Assembly (NCBI GenBank): GCA_029778615.1
Contig: JAKOPZ010000034.1
Coordinates: forward strand, 1 to 64,000
Direction: 5' to 3'
From: Chloroflexota bacterium
GTDB lineage: Bacteria; Chloroflexota; Anaerolineae; UBA4142; SHND01
DNA length: 64,000 bases
Of this stretch, positions 60,317 to 64,000 are shown piece after piece. The notes below the pieces were generated by a model. The model did no database searches. It saw only the letters and a program-made list of their open reading frames with translations, and was not told where the DNA came from. A program made the translations under genes and the position numbers. Numbering within the stretch: the first letter of the stretch is position 1; each line of letters opens with the position of its first letter.

Positions 60317-63300
60317 ATGGCAAAAGTTTTACAGGTACTGTTGGTGCAGCCCGACGCAAAATCCGCCGAAAGTATTTGCGCGCAGTTTTCGGCGGACGCG
60401 ACCTACACTCTGCAAGTGTTGACTGCCGCGTCTCTGCAAACTGCGGTCGCGCGGCTGCAAGAACAATCCTTTGATGCGGTCCTGCTGGATTTGGATTTGC
60501 CCGACGCGGACGCATTGGACGCGTTCATTACACTCCACCTCCGCGCGCCCGCCGTGCCCATTCTGGTCTTTGCGGAACAGTACGCCGAAGAACGCGCGCT
60601 GGCGGCGCTGCGCGCGGGCGCGGAAGATTTCTTGACGCGCGCGCAAATTGAAACGGCGCTGCGCGCGCCGCTGTTGTTTGCGCTGGAACGCAGTGCCCTG
60701 CAACGCGCCAGCCACACGCACACGGCGCAGCTGCAATTTAGCGAAGCGCGCTTTCGTTTGTTGATTAACGAAAACGCGGACGCCATCGTCGTCGTGAACA
60801 GCACCGGCATCGTACGCTTTGCCAACCCGGCTGCCGCGCGTTTGTTTCGCACGCCGCGCGAAAAATTGGTCGGGACTCTTTTTGCAACCTCGTTGGAGGA
60901 TGACGGCAAAACATTGCAGCTCACGCAAGGCGACAACGCGGTTACGGTGCAGCTGCGCGTGACGGAAACATTGTGGAATGGCGAGAATGTTTTTTTGGCG
61001 ACCCTGCGCGATGTGACGGAACAACAGCGCATCGCCGACGCGCTGCGCGCCAGTCAGGAACGCTATCGCGAATTTATTACGGCGAGTTCCGAAGGAATTT
61101 GGTGGGATGAACTGCGCCCGCCGCTCGATTTGAACTTGCCCGAAGAACGACAATTGGATGCGATTTTTTATGACTGCTTTCTTGCGGAATGTAACGATGC
61201 CATGGCGCAAATGTATGGTTTCGAATCCGCGTCAGAAATCGTTGGGCGCGCGACCGATGTGACGGTTCCGCCCGAAGACCCGATAAATCGCGAACTCTAT
61301 CTCCATTTCATTCGCAACGGTTATCGCCTGACGAATGGCATTTCGCACGAGCGCGACCGCTTGGGCAATCCGAAAATTTTTCAAAATAATATGTATGGGA
61401 TTGTGCGCGACCATTTTTTGGTGGGGATGTGGGGCACCCAACGCGATGTCACTGCTCAGGAGCACGCCCGCGAAGGATTGTTGCGCGCGCAGCAAGCTGA
61501 ACAGCACCAACGCGAATTGGCAGAGGCATTGGCGGACTGCGCGGCGGTGTTGAACAGCACCCTGCATTTTGACGCGGTGTTGGACCGCATTTTGGAAAAT
61601 GTGGGGCGCGTGGTGCCGCACGACGCGGCAAGCATATTTCTCTTGCAGCAAGGCATTGCGCGTTTTGTGCGCGGCAAAGGATTCACCGAACGCGGTTTGC
61701 AGCAGGGCATGGAACAATTGCTTTTGCGCGTGCAAGAAATTCCGGGTTACCAAAAAATGGTAGACACGGGAGAGCCCCTGCTTATCTCTAATACTGCAAC
61801 GAATGAGATGTGGATGGACCTCACCGGCGGCTGGATTCAATCGTACGTCGGTGTGCCGTTGCGCGTGCAAAACAAGACGATTGGCTTTTTGAATTTGGAC
61901 AGCGCGACGCCCGACTTTTTTGATGCGCGCAGTGCGGCGGACTTGACTGCCTTTGCTGCGCACGCCGCGACGGCATTGGAAAACGCGCGCCTGCACACTG
62001 CCGAACAAACGCGCGCGGACGATTTTGCCGCGTTGTACGAATTGACGCGCGAATTGGCAATCCAGCGCGACCTGGATACGTTATTGGAAACGGTGGTGGA
62101 ACGCGCGATGCGTTTGTTGAACGCGAGCTGCGGTAACCTCGCGTTGTTCGTGACCGAGACGCAAACGTTGGAACCGCGCGTGATGAAAGGCACGCCGCAC
62201 CGCAGCGACCTCGACCCTATCAAACTTGGCGAAGGACTCGTCGGGCGCGTGGGCTTGACCCGCGCGCCAATTATTTTGCAGGATTATCGAGAATGGGAAT
62301 TTCGTTCCGCGCAGTTCGCCCACAGTCAGGTGTCTGCCGCGCTGAGCGCGCCGATGCTGTTTAGCGGCGAGTTGGTCGGCGTGCTGACCGTGCACGAATG
62401 GGGTGACACCACGCGGCATTTCACCGCAGAGGATGCGCAGCTGCTCTTGTTGTTGGCGACGCAGGCTGCGGCATTTGTGTACAACGCGCGTTTGCATGCC
62501 GAAACCGAAAAGCGCGTGCAACAATTGGGCTTGCTGTACGACGCGGGACTGGCACTGAACAGCGTTTTGGAGCCGAAGGCGCAGCTTGATTTTTTGACAC
62601 AGATTGCAATGCGTTCGGTCCACGCGGACCTCGCCGTTTTCTTTCGCCACAATGAGGCGAAACGCGAACTCGTGGTGGAATTTAGTTTGGGATTTGGCAA
62701 AGAGAAACCGTATGTTTATTTGGAGCAGGTGCCGCTGGATGCAGAACAAGGCATCGAAGCGTGGGTCGCGCGCACACGCGTTCCCGTGACGCTGAATGAC
62801 GCCCACCGCGACCCGCGCTTTTTTCCGAGCGGCGATGCGTTGTTGTCAGGAATCTGGGTGCCCATCGAACATGACAATCAATTGCTCGGCGTGCTCGCGG
62901 TGGGCGCGTCGCAGCGCAATGCGTTTACGCCGCAGGACGAACGCTTGCTCTTGCTCTTTGCGAGTCAGGCAGCCGTCGCGATGGAAAACACGCGTTTGTA
63001 TCAGAACGCGTTGCAGGCGAATGAACGACGCGCGGTGCTGCATTGGGCAAGTCAAGAAATTATCGCCGCGGGGTTGGACGCGGAACGCGTGTATGCAGCC
63101 ATTCATCAAGCCGCCTCGCGCTTGATGGCGTGCGAAGCATTCGTTATCGCGGTGCTCGACGAGACGGAAGAATGGATTGAACTGCCCTACTTGTATGACC
63201 GCGGCGGACGACAACCGGCGGGGAAAATTCCCAAGACGCTCGGCTTGAGCGGGCATATGCTTGCGAACGGGACAGCGTTGTTGGTCAACAATCTTGCCGC

Positions 63301-64000
63301 AAGCGATTTAGAAGTCATCAACTTTGGTCATCCGGTGCAGGTGGTCTCGGTATTGGCTGTTCCGCTGAGACATGGGGGACGCGTATTCGGGATGTTGTCT
63401 GCGCAAGCGTACAGTGAAGGCGCGTATACGCCCGATGACCGCGTGATGTTGGAAATGCTCGCGGCGCACGCGGCGGCAGCGTTGATGAATGTGCGCGGCG
63501 CGGAAACGATGCTGCAAGAATTGGACAAGGCGTATTTGGAAACCGCGCTCGCATTGGCAAAAACGATTGACATGCGCGATGCCTATACGGGCGCACACAG
63601 TGACCGCATCGCGGAAATGACGGATGCGCTCGCGCGCAAAATGGATTTGAGCGACGAAGACATTGCGGCGCTGCGGCTCGGGGCGCGCTTGCACGATATT
63701 GGCAAAATCGGCGTGCCCGATGAAATTTTACGCAAGCCCGGTCCGTTGACGGAAACGGAATGGGTGCTGATGAAACGGCATCCCGAAATCGGCGCGGAGA
63801 TTTTGGCATTGGTGCGTCCGCTGCATAAAGTAATTCCGGTGGTCAAGCATCATCAAGAATGGTATGACGGCACGGGCTATCCGGATGGCTTGAGCGGCGA
63901 CGCGATTCCGCTGGGGGCGCGCATTCTCGCGGTGGTGGATGCGTTCAGCGCGATGACGGATGACCGCGCGTATCGAAAAGGACGTTCGGTCAAAGAAGCG
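60317..64000 (+). CDS. REC-PAS-PAS-GAF4-HD-GYP signalling protein, partial
   Basis: 1228 open codons from ATG 60317 to the right edge. An N-terminal receiver (1-125; LLDLDLPD with intact Asp, no clear Lys) is followed by two PAS-like domains (about 137-255 and 250-400) and four GAF domains beginning near 401, 571, 736 and 900. An HD-GYP domain starts at about 1068: AYTGAHSDRIAEM, LHDIGKIGVP, HHQEWYDGTGYPDGL, VVDAFSAMTDDRAYR. HD-GYP proteins hydrolyse cyclic di-GMP, and the key His/Asp residues are present. It is a multi-input sensor tied to second-messenger output. The C-terminus lies outside the window. Confidence 0.93.
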   Translation, partial: MAKVLQVLLVQPDAKSAESICAQFSADATYTLQVLTAASLQTAVARLQEQSFDAVLLDLDLPDADALDAFITLHLRAPAVPILVFAEQYAEERALAALRAGAEDFLTRAQIETALRAPLLFALERSALQRASHTHTAQLQFSEARFRLLINENADAIVVVNSTGIVRFANPAAARLFRTPREKLVGTLFATSLEDDGKTLQLTQGDNAVTVQLRVTETLWNGENVFLATLRDVTEQQRIADALRASQERYREFITASSEGIWWDELRPPLDLNLPEERQLDAIFYDCFLAECNDAMAQMYGFESASEIVGRATDVTVPPEDPINRELYLHFIRNGYRLTNGISHERDRLGNPKIFQNNMYGIVRDHFLVGMWGTQRDVTAQEHAREGLLRAQQAEQHQRELAEALADCAAVLNSTLHFDAVLDRILENVGRVVPHDAASIFLLQQGIARFVRGKGFTERGLQQGMEQLLLRVQEIPGYQKMVDTGEPLLISNTATNEMWMDLTGGWIQSYVGVPLRVQNKTIGFLNLDSATPDFFDARSAADLTAFAAHAATALENARLHTAEQTRADDFAALYELTRELAIQRDLDTLLETVVERAMRLLNASCGNLALFVTETQTLEPRVMKGTPHRSDLDPIKLGEGLVGRVGLTRAPIILQDYREWEFRSAQFAHSQVSAALSAPMLFSGELVGVLTVHEWGDTTRHFTAEDAQLLLLLATQAAAFVYNARLHAETEKRVQQLGLLYDAGLALNSVLEPKAQLDFLTQIAMRSVHADLAVFFRHNEAKRELVVEFSLGFGKEKPYVYLEQVPLDAEQGIEAWVARTRVPVTLNDAHRDPRFFPSGDALLSGIWVPIEHDNQLLGVLAVGASQRNAFTPQDERLLLLFASQAAVAMENTRLYQNALQANERRAVLHWASQEIIAAGLDAERVYAAIHQAASRLMACEAFVIAVLDETEEWIELPYLYDRGGRQPAGKIPKTLGLSGHMLANGTALLVNNLAASDLEVINFGHPVQVVSVLAVPLRHGGRVFGMLSAQAYSEGAYTPDDRVMLEMLAAHAAAALMNVRGAETMLQELDKAYLETALALAKTIDMRDAYTGAHSDRIAEMTDALARKMDLSDEDIAALRLGARLHDIGKIGVPDEILRKPGPLTETEWVLMKRHPEIGAEILALVRPLHKVIPVVKHHQEWYDGTGYPDGLSGDAIPLGARILAVVDAFSAMTDDRAYRKGRSVKEA

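Noticed and set aside
1-64000. tRNA, rRNA and riboswitch search by eye
   Set aside because: No cloverleaf with a T-loop GGTTCRANYCC plus acceptor pairing, and no recognisable riboswitch core, was found; sensitivity by eye is limited.

Overview
The window looks like a chromosomal segment of a Chloroflexota-like bacterium (Anaerolineae-type). This placement is inferred from gene style, not from a marker gene. The pointers are Thr/Pro-rich stalk proteins, a giant lamin-tail-domain surface protein, a dihydropteroate synthase with an N-terminal extension, monoderm-style envelope genes (no LPS or outer-membrane genes) and many short intergenic repeats. I found no rRNA, tRNA, CRISPR array, insertion sequence or phage gene.

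Region 1-16962 (minus strand) is one long co-directional block. Its core is a polysaccharide/glycolipid cluster: three GT2, two GT4 and two GT-C membrane glycosyltransferases plus a flippase-like LPG-synthase-type protein. Each end carries a peptide-modification (RiPP-like) module. At 1-2030 there is an NHLP/Os1348-like 78-aa precursor, a RimK-like ATP-grasp enzyme and a PqqD-fused M50 metallopeptidase cut by the window edge. At 14077-16559 there is an HprK-like kinase, a small protein joining a PqqD domain to a Tat-like signal and a six-Cys tail, and a PF14907-type nucleotidyltransferase. Both modules contain a PqqD fusion. They are the best candidates for an undescribed system.

Region 17075-24858 holds housekeeping and envelope genes: M16 peptidase, DHPS, metallo-beta-lactamase-fold protein, a small putative DNA-binding protein, Thr/Pro-stalk protein, a helical membrane protein, a lipoprotein parvulin and an orphan degenerate receiver. 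Region 24988-32625 is a single 2545-codon gene with about ten lamin-tail domains, parts of which were duplicated recently at DNA level. Region 32808-35692 is a three-gene signalling operon (HATPase, receiver, membrane helical protein).

Region 35723-49376 holds urocanate hydratase, a double thioredoxin, a TPR/TolB-propeller protein, a hydrolase, a 64-aa protein, and a tandemly duplicated two-gene cassette (DUF4331 + TPR, twice) followed by an FGE-sulfatase-domain lipoprotein. Region 49441-64000 holds a methyltransferase, a cupin epimerase, glyA, a JAMM peptidase, a UroD-like protein, three membrane zinc-ribbon proteins, a sugar dehydrogenase, an HtrA-like protease and a large REC-PAS-GAF-HD-GYP signalling protein that runs off the right edge.

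Two repeat systems cross the whole window. One is tandem arrays of 7-nt (sometimes 8-nt) units that fill intergenic spacers, overlap stop and start codons and once lie inside hutU. The other is several families of palindromic elements, at least four copies of which lie in frame inside coding sequences.
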